A DNA stretch of 15,048 nucleotides from JBFKAV01 sp041621405 (lineage in GTDB: Bacteria; Pseudomonadota; Alphaproteobacteria; Rhodobacterales; Rhodobacteraceae): assembly GCA_041621405.1 (NCBI GenBank), contig JBFKAV010000088.1, forward strand, positions 1 to 15,048, given 5' to 3'. The translations under genes and the position numbers were made by a program. Under the pieces are notes generated by a model. The model was not told where the DNA came from. It did no database searches and saw nothing but the letters and a program-made list of their open reading frames with translations. Positions 1 through 8,128 of the stretch are shown here, in pieces; positions within the stretch are counted from its first letter, which is position 1; each line of letters opens with the position of its first letter.

Positions 1-819
1 CTGCCCGACGCCCATGTCGAGGCGCCGACCGCCGGTTCGGTGATCCTGGCCGGCGTGTTGCTGAAGATGGGCGGGTACGGTTTCCTCAGGTTCTCGATCC
101 CGATGATGCCGGAGGCGTCGGCCTTTTTCACGCCGATGATCTACGGCTTGAGCATCGTGGCGGTGATCTACACCTCGCTGGTCGCGCTGGCGCAGACCGA
201 CATGAAGAAGCTGATCGCCTATTCCTCGGTCGCCCACATGGGCTACGTGACGGCGGGCATCTTCGCGGTGAACCAGCAGGGCATCGACGGCGCGATCTTC
301 CAGATGCTCTCGCACGGCTTCATCTCGGGCGCGCTCTTCCTCGCGGTCGGCGTGATCTACGACCGGATCCATACCCGCGAGATCGAGGCCTATGGCGGCC
401 TCGTCAACCGGATGCCGGCCTATGCGCTGGTGTTCATGCTCTTCACGCTCGCCAACGTGGGCCTGCCCGGCACCTCGGGCTTCATCGGCGAGTTCCTGAC
501 GCTGATGGGCATCTTCCAGGCCAATACCTGGGTCGCCGCCGTGGCCGCCTCGGGCGTGATCCTGTCGGCGGCCTATGCGCTCTGGCTCTACCGCCGGGTG
601 GTGTTCGGCGACCTGATCAAGGAATCGCTCCGCGCGATCACCGACATGGGGCCGCGCGAGAAGGCGGTGTTCGCGCCGCTGGTAGCGATGACGATCCTGC
701 TCGGCGTCTATCCGAGCCTCGTCACCGACATCATCGGCCCCTCGGTCGCCGACCTGATCGCGGGCGTGGAGATGGCCGTTCTCGAGGCGGACGCCGGCGT
801 CCGCCTGGCGCAGCACTGA
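1..819 (+). CDS. nuoM: NADH-quinone oxidoreductase subunit M (NuoM), 3' part
   Basis: Antiporter-like, proton-pumping membrane subunit of respiratory complex I. The reading frame is open from base 1, so the start lies upstream; 272 C-terminal residues are visible, a little over half of the usual ~500. The fragment opens with LPDAHVEAPTAGS, a signature of the NuoM broken-helix region. The conserved lysine of LLKMGGYG follows, and then MKKLIAYSSVAHMGY, shared by NuoL, NuoM and NuoN. The rest is a series of hydrophobic helices, including GLPGTSGFIGEFL. The stop is at 817-819, with nuoN starting about 10 nt later, so the two are certainly co-transcribed. The identification is secure; only the 5' end is missing. 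Confidence 0.97.
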   Translation: MPDAHVEAPTAGSVILAGVLLKMGGYGFLRFSIPMMPEASAFFTPMIYGLSIVAVIYTSLVALAQTDMKKLIAYSSVAHMGYVTAGIFAVNQQGIDGAIFQMLSHGFISGALFLAVGVIYDRIHTREIEAYGGLVNRMPAYALVFMLFTLANVGLPGTSGFIGEFLTLMGIFQANTWVAAVAASGVILSAAYALWLYRRVVFGDLIKESLRAITDMGPREKAVFAPLVAMTILLGVYPSLVTDIIGPSVADLIAGVEMAVLEADAGVRLAQH

Positions 820-829
820 GGGGGTGGGG

Positions 830-2269
830 ATGACCGCCGATCTGTCGCTTCTGATCCCGGAGATCGCGCTCGCGGTCTACGCCATGGCGCAGCTCATCGT
901 CTGTGCCTACGGGGGCAAGGACCGGATGGCGCCGACGGTGCTCTGGACGACCGTCGCCGCCTTCCTGGTGCTGGCGTTCTGGATCGGCAGCACCGGCGAA
1001 GGCGCGCGCACCGCCTTCGAGGGGGTCTTCGTCGACGATGCCTTCGCTCGCTTCGCCAAGGTGACGGTGCTGCTCTCGGCCGCCGCCGTCCTGCTGATGA
1101 GCGAGGCCTACCTGGCGCGGCGGGGGCTCTTGAGGTTCGAATACCCGATCCTGATCGCCTTCTCGGTGACCGGCATGATGGTGATGGTCTCGGCCGGAGA
1201 CTTGATCGTGCTCTACATGGGGCTCGAGCTGCAGTCGCTCTCGCTCTACGTGATCGCCGCGCTGAGGCGCGACAGCGTGAAGTCCACGGAGGCCGGGCTC
1301 AAGTACTTCGTGCTCGGGGCGCTCTCCTCCGGGCTCTTGCTCTACGGCGCCTCGCTGACCTACGGCTATGCCGGCACCACCGACTTCGCCGGCATCGTCG
1401 CGGCCGCGTCGGGCGCGGAGCACCTCTCGCTCGGCCTGCTCCTCGGCCTCGTCTTCCTCTTCACCGGCCTGGCCTTCAAGGTCTCGGCCGTGCCCTTCCA
1501 CATGTGGACGCCCGACGTCTACGAGGGCGCGCCGACGCCGGTGACGGCGTTCTTCGCCACCGCCCCGAAGGTGGCGGCGATGGCGCTCTTCGCGCGGGTG
1601 GCGCACGACGCCTTCGGAGGCGCGGCGGACGAGTGGGGGCAGATCGTCGCCTTCCTGGCCACGGCCTCGATGTTCCTCGGCGCGGTGGCGGCGATCGGGC
1701 AACGCAACATCAAGCGGCTGATGGCCTATTCCTCGATCGCCCATATGGGCTTCGCGCTGATCGGGCTCGCCGCCGGCACCGCGGTGGGCGTCGAGGCGAT
1801 GCTGATCTACATGGCGATCTACGTCACCATGAACATCGGCACCTTCGCCTTCATCCTGTCGATGGAGAAGGACGGCGCCCCGGTCACCGACATCGCAAGC
1901 CTCAACATGTATGCCTCGCGCGAGCCGGCCAAGGCGCTCGCCATGCTGATCCTCCTCTTCAGCCTGGCCGGGGTGCCGCCGCTCCTCGGCTTCTTCGGCA
2001 AGTTCGTGGTGCTGCGGGCGGCAGTCGATGCCGGCATGGTCTGGCTTGCCGTGGCCGGCGTGATCGCCAGCGTGATCGGCGCCTTCTATTACATCCGCAT
2101 CGTCTACTTCATGTATTTCGGGGAGGAGCGCGAACCGCTCGATCCTGTCAGGGCGCCGGTCCTGTGGGGCATGCTGATGGCCTCGGCCGCAATCATGGTG
2201 CTCGGCGTCATCAACCTCTTCGGAATCGAAGGGCTTGCCACGGCCGCGGCGGAAACCCTTGTCCGCTGA
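830..2269 (+). CDS. nuoN: NADH-quinone oxidoreductase subunit N (NuoN)
   Basis: Last membrane subunit of complex I, an antiporter-like proton channel of about 14 helices. It has 479 residues, normal for the family. Visible signatures are GLELQSLSLYV (~131-141, with the conserved membrane glutamate E133), K217, and the HMWTPDVYEGAPTPVTAFF stretch at ~224-242 followed by K247. NIKRLMAYSSIAHMGF follows at ~293-308. An in-frame GTG at 824 would add two residues. ATG 830 is preferred because AGGGGG (819-824) then sits 5 nt upstream. It is the last nuo gene here, and its 3' end overlaps the birA start. Confidence 0.97.
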   Translation: MTADLSLLIPEIALAVYAMAQLIVCAYGGKDRMAPTVLWTTVAAFLVLAFWIGSTGEGARTAFEGVFVDDAFARFAKVTVLLSAAAVLLMSEAYLARRGLLRFEYPILIAFSVTGMMVMVSAGDLIVLYMGLELQSLSLYVIAALRRDSVKSTEAGLKYFVLGALSSGLLLYGASLTYGYAGTTDFAGIVAAASGAEHLSLGLLLGLVFLFTGLAFKVSAVPFHMWTPDVYEGAPTPVTAFFATAPKVAAMALFARVAHDAFGGAADEWGQIVAFLATASMFLGAVAAIGQRNIKRLMAYSSIAHMGFALIGLAAGTAVGVEAMLIYMAIYVTMNIGTFAFILSMEKDGAPVTDIASLNMYASREPAKALAMLILLFSLAGVPPLLGFFGKFVVLRAAVDAGMVWLAVAGVIASVIGAFYYIRIVYFMYFGEEREPLDPVRAPVLWGMLMASAAIMVLGVINLFGIEGLATAAAETLVR

Positions 2270-3014
2270 GGCCTGGCCCGAGGGATACGGCCGGGTCGTG
2301 CTGGACGAGGTGGACAGCACCAACTCCGAAGCCGCGCGCATCGCCGGAACCCTCGCGGGCCCAACCTGGATCCTCGCCCGCCGCCAGACCGCGGCCCATG
2401 GCCGGCGCGGGCGGTCCTGGGCAAGTCCGCAGGGCAATTTCGGGGCGACGCTGATGATGCGCCCCGACGGCCCGCCCGAGCGCGCGGCGCTGCGCTCGTT
2501 CGTGGCCGCGCTGGCGCTCTACGACGCGCTCCGGGCGGCCACTGGCACGGCCGGAGTGCTGGCGCTGAAATGGCCGAACGACGTGCTCCTGAACGGCGGC
2601 AAGGTGGCGGGAATCCTCCTCGAAAGCGCCGGCGCGGGCCGCGGGGTGGCTTGGCTCGCCATCGGCTTCGGCGTCAACCTCGCCGCGGCACCCGCGGCGA
2701 ACGAGGTGGAGCCCGGCGCCGCGAGGCCGGTATCGCTTCTGGGCGAGACCGGCATGAGCGTCGCGCCCGAGGCGTTCCTCGACCTCCTCGCCCCCGCCTT
2801 CGCGCGTTGGGAGGATCAATTCGCCAGCTTCGGCTTCGACCCGATCCGCAATGCCTGGCTTGCCCGTGCTGCGCGGCGCGGCGAGCGGGTGACCGCGCGG
2901 ACCGGCACCAGGACCCACGAAGGACGCTTCGAGACTCTGGACGAGAGCGGCGCGCTGGTGCTCGCGACCGCGCGGGGACGCCTCGCGATCCCAGCGGCCG
3001 ACGTCTACTTCTGA
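2259..3014 (+). CDS. birA: Biotin-[acetyl-CoA-carboxylase] ligase (BirA, monofunctional)
   Basis: Activates biotin with ATP and attaches it to the lysine of biotin carboxyl carrier proteins such as AccB in the cytoplasm. Family motifs, numbered from TTG 2259: DSTN (~19-22), the biotinyl-AMP loop GRRGRSW (~48-54), KWPND (~104-108) and GFGVNL. A small C-terminal beta domain follows. There is no N-terminal helix-turn-helix, so this is the 251-residue ligase-only type and not a biotin-operon repressor. Start choice: no ATG is available. TTG 2259 has GGCGGA 5 nt upstream and overlaps the nuoN end by 11 nt. TTG 2235 would give 259 residues but has its purine run only 1 nt away. coaX follows 13 nt after the stop. 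Gene identity is firm; the start is less so. Confidence 0.93.
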   Translation: MSAEAWPEGYGRVVLDEVDSTNSEAARIAGTLAGPTWILARRQTAAHGRRGRSWASPQGNFGATLMMRPDGPPERAALRSFVAALALYDALRAATGTAGVLALKWPNDVLLNGGKVAGILLESAGAGRGVAWLAIGFGVNLAAAPAANEVEPGAARPVSLLGETGMSVAPEAFLDLLAPAFARWEDQFASFGFDPIRNAWLARAARRGERVTARTGTRTHEGRFETLDESGALVLATARGRLAIPAADVYF

Positions 3015-3027
3015 GGGAGGGGGCCCG

Positions 3028-3807
3028 ATGCTCCTCTGCATCGACTGCGGCAACACCAACACCGTCTTCGCGGTGTGGGACGGCACGAAGTTCCTTGCCA
3101 CCTTCCGCGCCTCGACCGAGCACCAGCGCACGGCCGACCAGTACTTCGTCTGGCTTTCGACGCTGATGGAGCACAAGGGGCTGACGCTCGACATCTCCGA
3201 CGTGATCGTGTCGTCGACGGTGCCGCGGGTGGTGTTCAACCTTCGCGTCCTCGCCGACCGCTACTTCAACACGCGACCGATCGTCGTCGGCAGGCCCGAC
3301 TGCCTGCTGCCGCACCAGCCCCGGGTGGACCCCGGAACCCAGGTCGGCCCCGATCGCCTCGTGAACACCGCCGGCGCCTTCGACCGGCACGGCGGCGACC
3401 TGATCGTGGTGGATTTCGGCACCGCCACCACCTTCGACGTGGCTGCCGAGGACGGTGCCTATGTCGGCGGCGTCATCGCACCGGGCGTCAACCTCTCGCT
3501 CGAGGCCCTGCACATGGCCGCGGCGGCGCTGCCGCATGTGGATGTGACCCGGACCGAGAAGGTGATCGGCACCAACACGGTGGCCTGCATGCAGTCGGGC
3601 GTCTACTGGGGCTACGTCGGCCTTGTCCGCGAGGTCTGCGCCCGGATCAAGGCCGAGTACGGCCGACCGATGAAGGTGATCGGTACCGGCGGGCTGGCGC
3701 CGCTCTTTGACCAAGGCGACGGGCTCTTCGACTGGATCGAGGACGATCTCACCATGCACGGGCTGACGGTGATCCACCGCTATAACAAGGAGGCGGCGGC
3801 AGGATGA
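3028..3807 (+). CDS. coaX: Type III pantothenate kinase (CoaX)
   Basis: Phosphorylates pantothenate, the first step of coenzyme A synthesis. Type III enzymes belong to the ASKHA fold, need a monovalent cation and are not feedback-inhibited by CoA (family knowledge). The 259 residues match the usual length. Visible motifs are the phosphate loop D6-CGNTNT near the N-terminus, GPDR (107-110, with the pantothenate-binding region), DFGTATTFD (129-136) with the catalytic aspartate region, and GGVIAPG (147-153). A strong ribosome site, GGGAGGGGG, precedes ATG 3028. The stop overlaps the rnj start as ATGA (3804-3807), which suggests translational coupling. No second pantothenate kinase gene is visible in the window. 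Confidence 0.96.
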   Translation: MLLCIDCGNTNTVFAVWDGTKFLATFRASTEHQRTADQYFVWLSTLMEHKGLTLDISDVIVSSTVPRVVFNLRVLADRYFNTRPIVVGRPDCLLPHQPRVDPGTQVGPDRLVNTAGAFDRHGGDLIVVDFGTATTFDVAAEDGAYVGGVIAPGVNLSLEALHMAAAALPHVDVTRTEKVIGTNTVACMQSGVYWGYVGLVREVCARIKAEYGRPMKVIGTGGLAPLFDQGDGLFDWIEDDLTMHGLTVIHRYNKEAAAG

Positions 3808-5480
3808 AGCAGACCGACCGCCTGATCTACATGCCGCTCGGCGGGGCGGGGGAAGTCGGCATGAACGCCTATGTCTTCGGCTACGGACCGGAAGGCAAGG
3901 AGCGGATGATCCTCGTCGATCTGGGCGTGACCTTCCCCGACATGGACACGACGCCGGGCGTGGACCTGATCCTGCCCGACATCTCCTGGCTCGTCGAACG
4001 GCGCATCCGGCTTGAAGCGATCTTCATCACCCATGCGCACGAAGACCACGTCGGCGCGCTCGGCCACTTCTGGTCGCGGCTGCAGGCGCCGGTCTACGCG
4101 CGGCGCTTCACCGCCACGATCGCCCGGATGAAGCTCGAGGAGCAGGGCCAGGATCCGGACATGGTGACTACCGTCGGCGCCTATCCCGAGGTCGTGGAGG
4201 CGGGGCCGTTCAATGTGTCGTTCCTGCCGGTTGCGCATTCGATCCCGGAAAGCTCGGGGCTGGTCATCGACACCCCGGCGGGCCGGATCGTGCACACAGG
4301 CGACTTCAAGCTCGACGGCAATCCGCTTGTCGGCGAGCCCTTCGATCCCAAGCTTTGGCATCGCGTTGCCAGGGAGCGGAAGGTCAAGGTGCTGACCTGC
4401 GATTCGACCAATGTCTTCGTGCCGACGCCGGGGCGCTCGGAGGCGACGCTCGGGCCGGCGATCGAGGAGCTGATCGCAGGTGCCCGCGGAATGGTGGCGG
4501 CGACCACATTCGCCTCGAACGTCGCAAGGGTCCGCACGCTGGCCGTCGCGGCGCGGAACGCGGGCCGCTCGGTGGTGCTTCTGGGTCGCGCGATGAAGCG
4601 GATGATCGCGGTCTCGGTGGAGGCGGGCGTCCTCACCGATTTTCCGCCGACGGTGGCGCCGGAGGATGCCGAACAGATCCCGCGCGAGCGGCTCATGCTG
4701 ATCGTGACCGGCAGCCAGGGCGAGCGGCGGGCGGCCACGGCGCAGCTCAGCCGCGGCAAGTATCTCGGCTTCGAGCTCGACGAGGGCGACACCTTCCTGT
4801 TCTCCTCAAAGACGATTCCGGGCAACGAGCGCTCGGTCCTGAAGATCATGAACGCGTTCTCGGAGATCGGTGTCGACGTGGTCGACGACCGCGACGGCCA
4901 GTACCACGTCTCCGGCCACGCCAACCGCCCGGACCTCGAGGCGGTGCACGATCTGATGGCCCCCGAGATCCTGATCCCGATGCATGGCGAGCACCGGATG
5001 CTGCGCGAGCACGTTAAGTTGGGGCAGGCCAAGGGGATCGCCTCGGAGGTCGTGGCGAACGGAACCATGGTGGACCTGACCGGGCCGAGGCCCGAGATCG
5101 TGGAATACATCGAGGCAGGGCGCACCTACCTCGACGGGACGGCGCTGATCGGCGCGTTCGACGGCGTGGTGCGCGACCGGATCCGGATGGCGCTGAACGG
5201 GCACGTCCTGGTGACGCTGATCATCGAGGAGGACGCGCTACTGGGCGAGGCCTGGGCCGAGGTGATGGGCTTGCCCGAGGCGGGACAGTCGCGGCGCGTT
5301 CTGGCCGAGGTGGTCGATGCGGAGGTCACCGAGCTGCTCGAGCGCTCCGGGCGCCGTTTGCTCAGCGATGACGACAAGATCAGCGACGCGGTGCGCCGGG
5401 TGGTGCGACGAATCGCGCTCGAGGAAGTGGGCAAGAAGCCGGAGGTCACCGTCGTGGTCAGCCGCGTCTCTCCGGGCTGA
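3804..5480 (+). CDS. rnj: Ribonuclease J
   Basis: Metallo-beta-lactamase/beta-CASP RNase with 5'-3' exonuclease and endonuclease activity. It acts in rRNA maturation and mRNA turnover in bacteria that use it, including alphaproteobacteria. It has 558 residues, typical length. Zinc-binding motifs are HAHEDH (77-82), H145 in VAHSIPES and D167 in HTGDFK. The beta-CASP part includes DSTN (200-203), TGSQGE (302-307), HVSGHA (368-373) and HGEHR (394-398). A C-terminal domain follows. The start ATG overlaps the coaX stop by 4 nt, so it depends on the operon. It is the last gene of the nuo-birA-coaX-rnj unit, with a hairpin just after the stop. All metal ligands appear intact. Confidence 0.96.
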   Translation: MKQTDRLIYMPLGGAGEVGMNAYVFGYGPEGKERMILVDLGVTFPDMDTTPGVDLILPDISWLVERRIRLEAIFITHAHEDHVGALGHFWSRLQAPVYARRFTATIARMKLEEQGQDPDMVTTVGAYPEVVEAGPFNVSFLPVAHSIPESSGLVIDTPAGRIVHTGDFKLDGNPLVGEPFDPKLWHRVARERKVKVLTCDSTNVFVPTPGRSEATLGPAIEELIAGARGMVAATTFASNVARVRTLAVAARNAGRSVVLLGRAMKRMIAVSVEAGVLTDFPPTVAPEDAEQIPRERLMLIVTGSQGERRAATAQLSRGKYLGFELDEGDTFLFSSKTIPGNERSVLKIMNAFSEIGVDVVDDRDGQYHVSGHANRPDLEAVHDLMAPEILIPMHGEHRMLREHVKLGQAKGIASEVVANGTMVDLTGPRPEIVEYIEAGRTYLDGTALIGAFDGVVRDRIRMALNGHVLVTLIIEEDALLGEAWAEVMGLPEAGQSRRVLAEVVDAEVTELLERSGRRLLSDDDKISDAVRRVVRRIALEEVGKKPEVTVVVSRVSPG

Positions 5481-5482
5481 GC

Positions 5483-5525
5483 GCAGGCGCCGGGGCGTTC
5501 GACGCGCGCCTTCGCGGGCGCCTGC
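5483..5525 (+). terminator. Hairpin just after rnj, possible operon end
   Basis: GCAGGCGCC at 5483-5491 pairs perfectly with GGCGCCTGC at 5517-5525 (9 bp, 25-nt GC-rich loop that can fold further). It starts 2 nt after the rnj stop codon. There is no T-run behind it, so it may be a Rho-assisted end or an RNA-stabilising 3' hairpin and not a classic intrinsic terminator. From 5526 to 5655 I see no gene and no confident promoter. Confidence 0.4.
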
Positions 5526-5655
5526 CCGCGGTCAATCGAAGGCAGGTGGGGCCAGAGGGCGCCCGGGCACGCGTGAATCCGACCATCGATGTCGATAACG
5601 GACCAGATCCTCTTGGCCGTCCGCGGTGTTCTGTGGCGAACAAGGGAGGCTTGCC

Positions 5656-6462
5656 TTGGGCGACAGCGCGCGCGACCTCATCGACCTCGAACGCTACCCG
5701 ATCCACCGCGACGGCCCCGAACGGGCGGCGCTCGTGGCTCGGGTCAGGGGCGCGCTGAGGCGCGACGGATGCGCCGTGGTCAAGGGCTTTCTGACCGCGC
5801 GCGGCATCGCAGCGCTGGCCCGCGAGGCTGAGGGCCTCGCCGGCGAGGGGTACCGGAGCTTCAACCGCACCAACGCCTATTTCACCCAGGACGACCCGAG
5901 CCTCCCGGCCGACGATCCGCGCCGCCGGTTCTTCGACCGCTCGAACGCCTTCATCGCGGCCGACCACTTCCGGCCCGACGGGCCGCTGCGGACGGTGCAC
6001 GACGCCGAGGGCTTTGACCGCTTCATCCAGGACTGCCTCGAAGAGCCGAACTTCTATCGCTATGCCGACCCGCTGGCTGACGTGATCGTCAACATGGCCG
6101 AGGAGGGCGCGGGCTTTCCCTGGCATTTCGACACCAACAACTTCACCGTCACGCTCGCGATCCAGAACGCCGAGGAGGGCGGCGCCTTCGAATACGCCCC
6201 CAGGATCCGCGAAGGGGACGAGAACTTCGCCGAGGTCGCGCGGGTGCTGGACGGCACTTCGGACAAGGTGAAGGTGCTGAACCTCGAACCAGGCGACTTG
6301 CAGATCTTCCGGGGGCGTTATTCGCTGCACCGGGTCGCCCCGGTCAGGGGCCCGCGCCGGCGCTACGTCGCGATCTTCTCCTACGTCGAGGAGCCGAACA
6401 TGGTTGGCACGCCGGAGCGCATGAAACAGCTCTACGGCCGCGCCTTGCCGATCCACTACTAG
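5656..6462 (+). CDS. HalD/BesD-like Fe(II)/2-oxoglutarate oxygenase (predicted hydroxylase)
   Basis: Non-heme iron, 2-oxoglutarate-dependent oxygenase resembling the HalD/BesD group of free-amino-acid halogenases and hydroxylases. Family features: DLERYP near the N-terminus, YADPLADVIVNM, then the core PWHFDTNNFTVTLAIQN, GGAFEYAPRIR, LEPGDLQIFRGRYSLHRV and RRRYVAIFSY. Numbered from GTG 5626, the iron ligands are H167, D169 and H235, and R245 or R246 is placed to bind 2-oxoglutarate. The halogenases have Gly where this protein has D169, so hydroxylation is predicted. Start: TTG 5656 has GGGAGG 6 nt upstream (268 residues). GTG 5626 gives 278 residues but has no clear ribosome site. It stands alone, downstream of rnj and convergent with the helicase, so the context does not suggest a substrate. 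Free lysine or another amino acid is a guess. Confidence 0.85.
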   Translation: MGDSARDLIDLERYPIHRDGPERAALVARVRGALRRDGCAVVKGFLTARGIAALAREAEGLAGEGYRSFNRTNAYFTQDDPSLPADDPRRRFFDRSNAFIAADHFRPDGPLRTVHDAEGFDRFIQDCLEEPNFYRYADPLADVIVNMAEEGAGFPWHFDTNNFTVTLAIQNAEEGGAFEYAPRIREGDENFAEVARVLDGTSDKVKVLNLEPGDLQIFRGRYSLHRVAPVRGPRRRYVAIFSYVEEPNMVGTPERMKQLYGRALPIHY

Positions 6463-6510
6463 CGGGCGGGGCTTCGCGCCGACGCCTATCTGGATTAGGG
6501 ATCAGGCCTT

Positions 6511-7920
6511 CTAGGTCTTCACGCCACGCGTCAGGAAATCGGGAACGTGGTCGCCCATCCCGATGACCGGATCGTTGCGGTCCTCGCGGCCGCGGCGGCG
6601 GTCGCGGCCACGGTCTGCCTCGCGACGCGGCGCGCGCTCCTCGGCCGGCTTTGCCTCGGCCGCCGCCGGAGCCTCGTCGCGGCGCTCGCCCGAGCGGGGC
6701 TTGCGGCCGCCCCGTTGGTACCGCTCGCGCGGCGCCTCGGCCTCGTCCTCGGCGTGGGCGCTGACCTCCATCGGCGGCGCAACCCGGGGGATCGGCTGCC
6801 CGATCAGGCTCTCGATCGCGGCGAGGTACTTGCCGTCGGCCGGGACCGCCAGGGTGATTGAAATCCCGGTGCGCCCGGCCCGTCCAGTGCGGCCGATGCG
6901 GTGCACGTAGTCCTCGGCGTGGGACGGCGCGTCGAAATTGATGACGTGGCTCACGTTAGGAATGTCGAGGCCGCGGGCCGCGACGTCGGAGGCGATCAGG
7001 AGCGTCAGCGTGCCGTCGCGGAAGCCGTCGAGGGTGCGCGTTCGCTGGCTCTGGTCGAGATCGCCATGGATCGGCGCCGCGTCGAAGCCGTGCGACTTCA
7101 GCGACTTCGCCACGACGTCGACCTCGGACTTGCGGTTGCAGAACACGATGGCGTTCTTCAGCGCCTCGCCTTCGGCGCGGATCGCGGCGCGCAGCATCGC
7201 GCGCTTTTCCTTCGCAGTGGTCTCGCGGTCGCGCCGCGAGGGACGGAACTCGATCAGCCGCTGGTCGATGGTCTCGGATGCGGTGGCCTGGCGGGCCACC
7301 TCGACGCGGGCCGGGGTGTGCAGGAAGGTGTTGGTGATCCGCTCGATCTCGGGCGCCATGGTGGCAGAGAAGAACAGCGTCTGCCGGGTGAAGGGGGTGA
7401 GCTGGAAGATCCGCTCGATGTCGGGAATGAAGCCCATGTCGAGCATCCGGTCGGCCTCGTCGACGACCATGATCTGCACGCCGGTGAGCAGGAGCTTGCC
7501 GCGCTCGAAATGGTCGAGGAGCCGGTCCGGCGTGGCGATCAGGACGTCGACACCGCGGTCGATCAGCTTGTCCTGGTCCTTGAAGCTGACCCCGCCGATC
7601 AAGAGCGCCTTGGTCAGCTTGGTGTGCTTGGCGTAGGTGTCGAAGTTCTCGGCGACCTGGGCGGCGAGCTCGCGGGTGGGGGCGAGAACCAGCGAGCGCG
7701 GCATCCGCGCTCGGGCGCGGCCCTTCTGCAGCAGCGTGATCATCGGCAGAACGAAGCCGGCCGTCTTGCCGGTGCCGGTCTGGGCAATGCCCAGCACGTC
7801 CTTGCCCTCAAGCGCCGGCGGGATGGCGCCCTCCTGGATCGGGGTCGGGGTGGTGTAGCCCGCTTCCTCAACGGCCTTGAGGACCCGGGGATCGAGATGG
7901 AGATCCGAGAACTTGGTCAT
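6511..7920 (-). CDS. DEAD-box RNA helicase (RhlE-like)
   Basis: ATP-dependent RNA helicase for remodelling structured RNA or ribonucleoproteins, of the RhlE/CsdA kind. It has 469 residues. Motifs in order: Q motif YTTPTPIQ (22-29), Walker A AQTGTGKT (46-53), PTRELA (81-86), TPDR (130-133, usually TPGR), DEAD (154-157), SAT (185-187), ASDVAARGLDI (310-320) and HRIGRTGRAG (340-349). Residues ~385-450 form a charged, low-complexity Arg/Glu/Ala/Gly tail, as in RNA-binding extensions of this family. ATG 7920 is chosen over the longer open frame up to 8181 because homology begins at MTKFSDL and AAGGA lies ~6 nt upstream. A promoter-like pair and a leader hairpin lie upstream. It is convergent with the oxygenase gene; the 48-nt gap holds no obvious terminator. 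The exact subfamily role is uncertain. Confidence 0.95.
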   Translation of the reverse strand: MTKFSDLHLDPRVLKAVEEAGYTTPTPIQEGAIPPALEGKDVLGIAQTGTGKTAGFVLPMITLLQKGRARARMPRSLVLAPTRELAAQVAENFDTYAKHTKLTKALLIGGVSFKDQDKLIDRGVDVLIATPDRLLDHFERGKLLLTGVQIMVVDEADRMLDMGFIPDIERIFQLTPFTRQTLFFSATMAPEIERITNTFLHTPARVEVARQATASETIDQRLIEFRPSRRDRETTAKEKRAMLRAAIRAEGEALKNAIVFCNRKSEVDVVAKSLKSHGFDAAPIHGDLDQSQRTRTLDGFRDGTLTLLIASDVAARGLDIPNVSHVINFDAPSHAEDYVHRIGRTGRAGRTGISITLAVPADGKYLAAIESLIGQPIPRVAPPMEVSAHAEDEAEAPRERYQRGGRKPRSGERRDEAPAAAEAKPAEERAPRREADRGRDRRRGREDRNDPVIGMGDHVPDFLTRGVKT

Positions 7921-7962
7921 ATGCGTCCTTGTCGGGGCGGCGTCGGGCTGCCCGCTGTTTGA

Positions 7963-7986
7963 GGGACGCAAGTTCCGGCGCGTCCC
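7963..7986 (-). promoter_or_regulatory. Hairpin in the helicase leader
   Basis: GGGACGC (7963-7969) and GCGTCCC (7980-7986) form a perfect 7-bp stem with a 10-nt loop. It lies about 43 nt upstream of the helicase start and downstream of its putative promoter, so it would sit in the 5' untranslated RNA. Many cold-inducible DEAD-box genes are controlled through structured leaders. Whether this stem regulates anything is inference. Confidence 0.35.
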
Positions 7987-8017
7987 GGCGTCGTGCCCAC
8001 CGGATGTGGGTCCGGCG

Positions 8018-8046
8018 CTGCTACTGCAAAAGCGGGGCGGCGTCAA
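8018..8046 (-). promoter_or_regulatory. Putative promoter of the DEAD-box helicase
   Basis: On the minus strand, TTGACG (8041-8046) and TAGCAG (8018-8023) are separated by exactly 17 nt. The -35 box is near-consensus for housekeeping sigma; the -10 box is weak. Transcription would start near 8011 and give a leader of about 90 nt containing the 7963-7986 hairpin. No other convincing promoter was seen between 7921 and 8128. Confidence 0.45.
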
Positions 8047-8128
8047 CAAACGTGGGAGGCGGGTGCCGCGGTTCAGCGGTTGTTCATGGCTTTGTGATTT
8101 GCTGCGTCGTGCGAGGGAGGAAGGAAGG

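Noticed and set aside
731..2437. 568-codon minus-strand open frame opposite nuoN
   Set aside because: Arg/His/Glu/Asp-rich low-complexity product antisense to nuoN and birA; no family resemblance.
5589..5831. Short frame starting MSITDQILLAVRG upstream of the oxygenase
   Set aside because: The start looks plausible, but the frame soon becomes the Arg/Pro-rich shadow of the oxygenase and lacks a ribosome site.
6901..7962. 353-codon plus-strand open frame opposite the helicase
   Set aside because: Mirror frame of the DEAD-box gene, with no recognisable motif.
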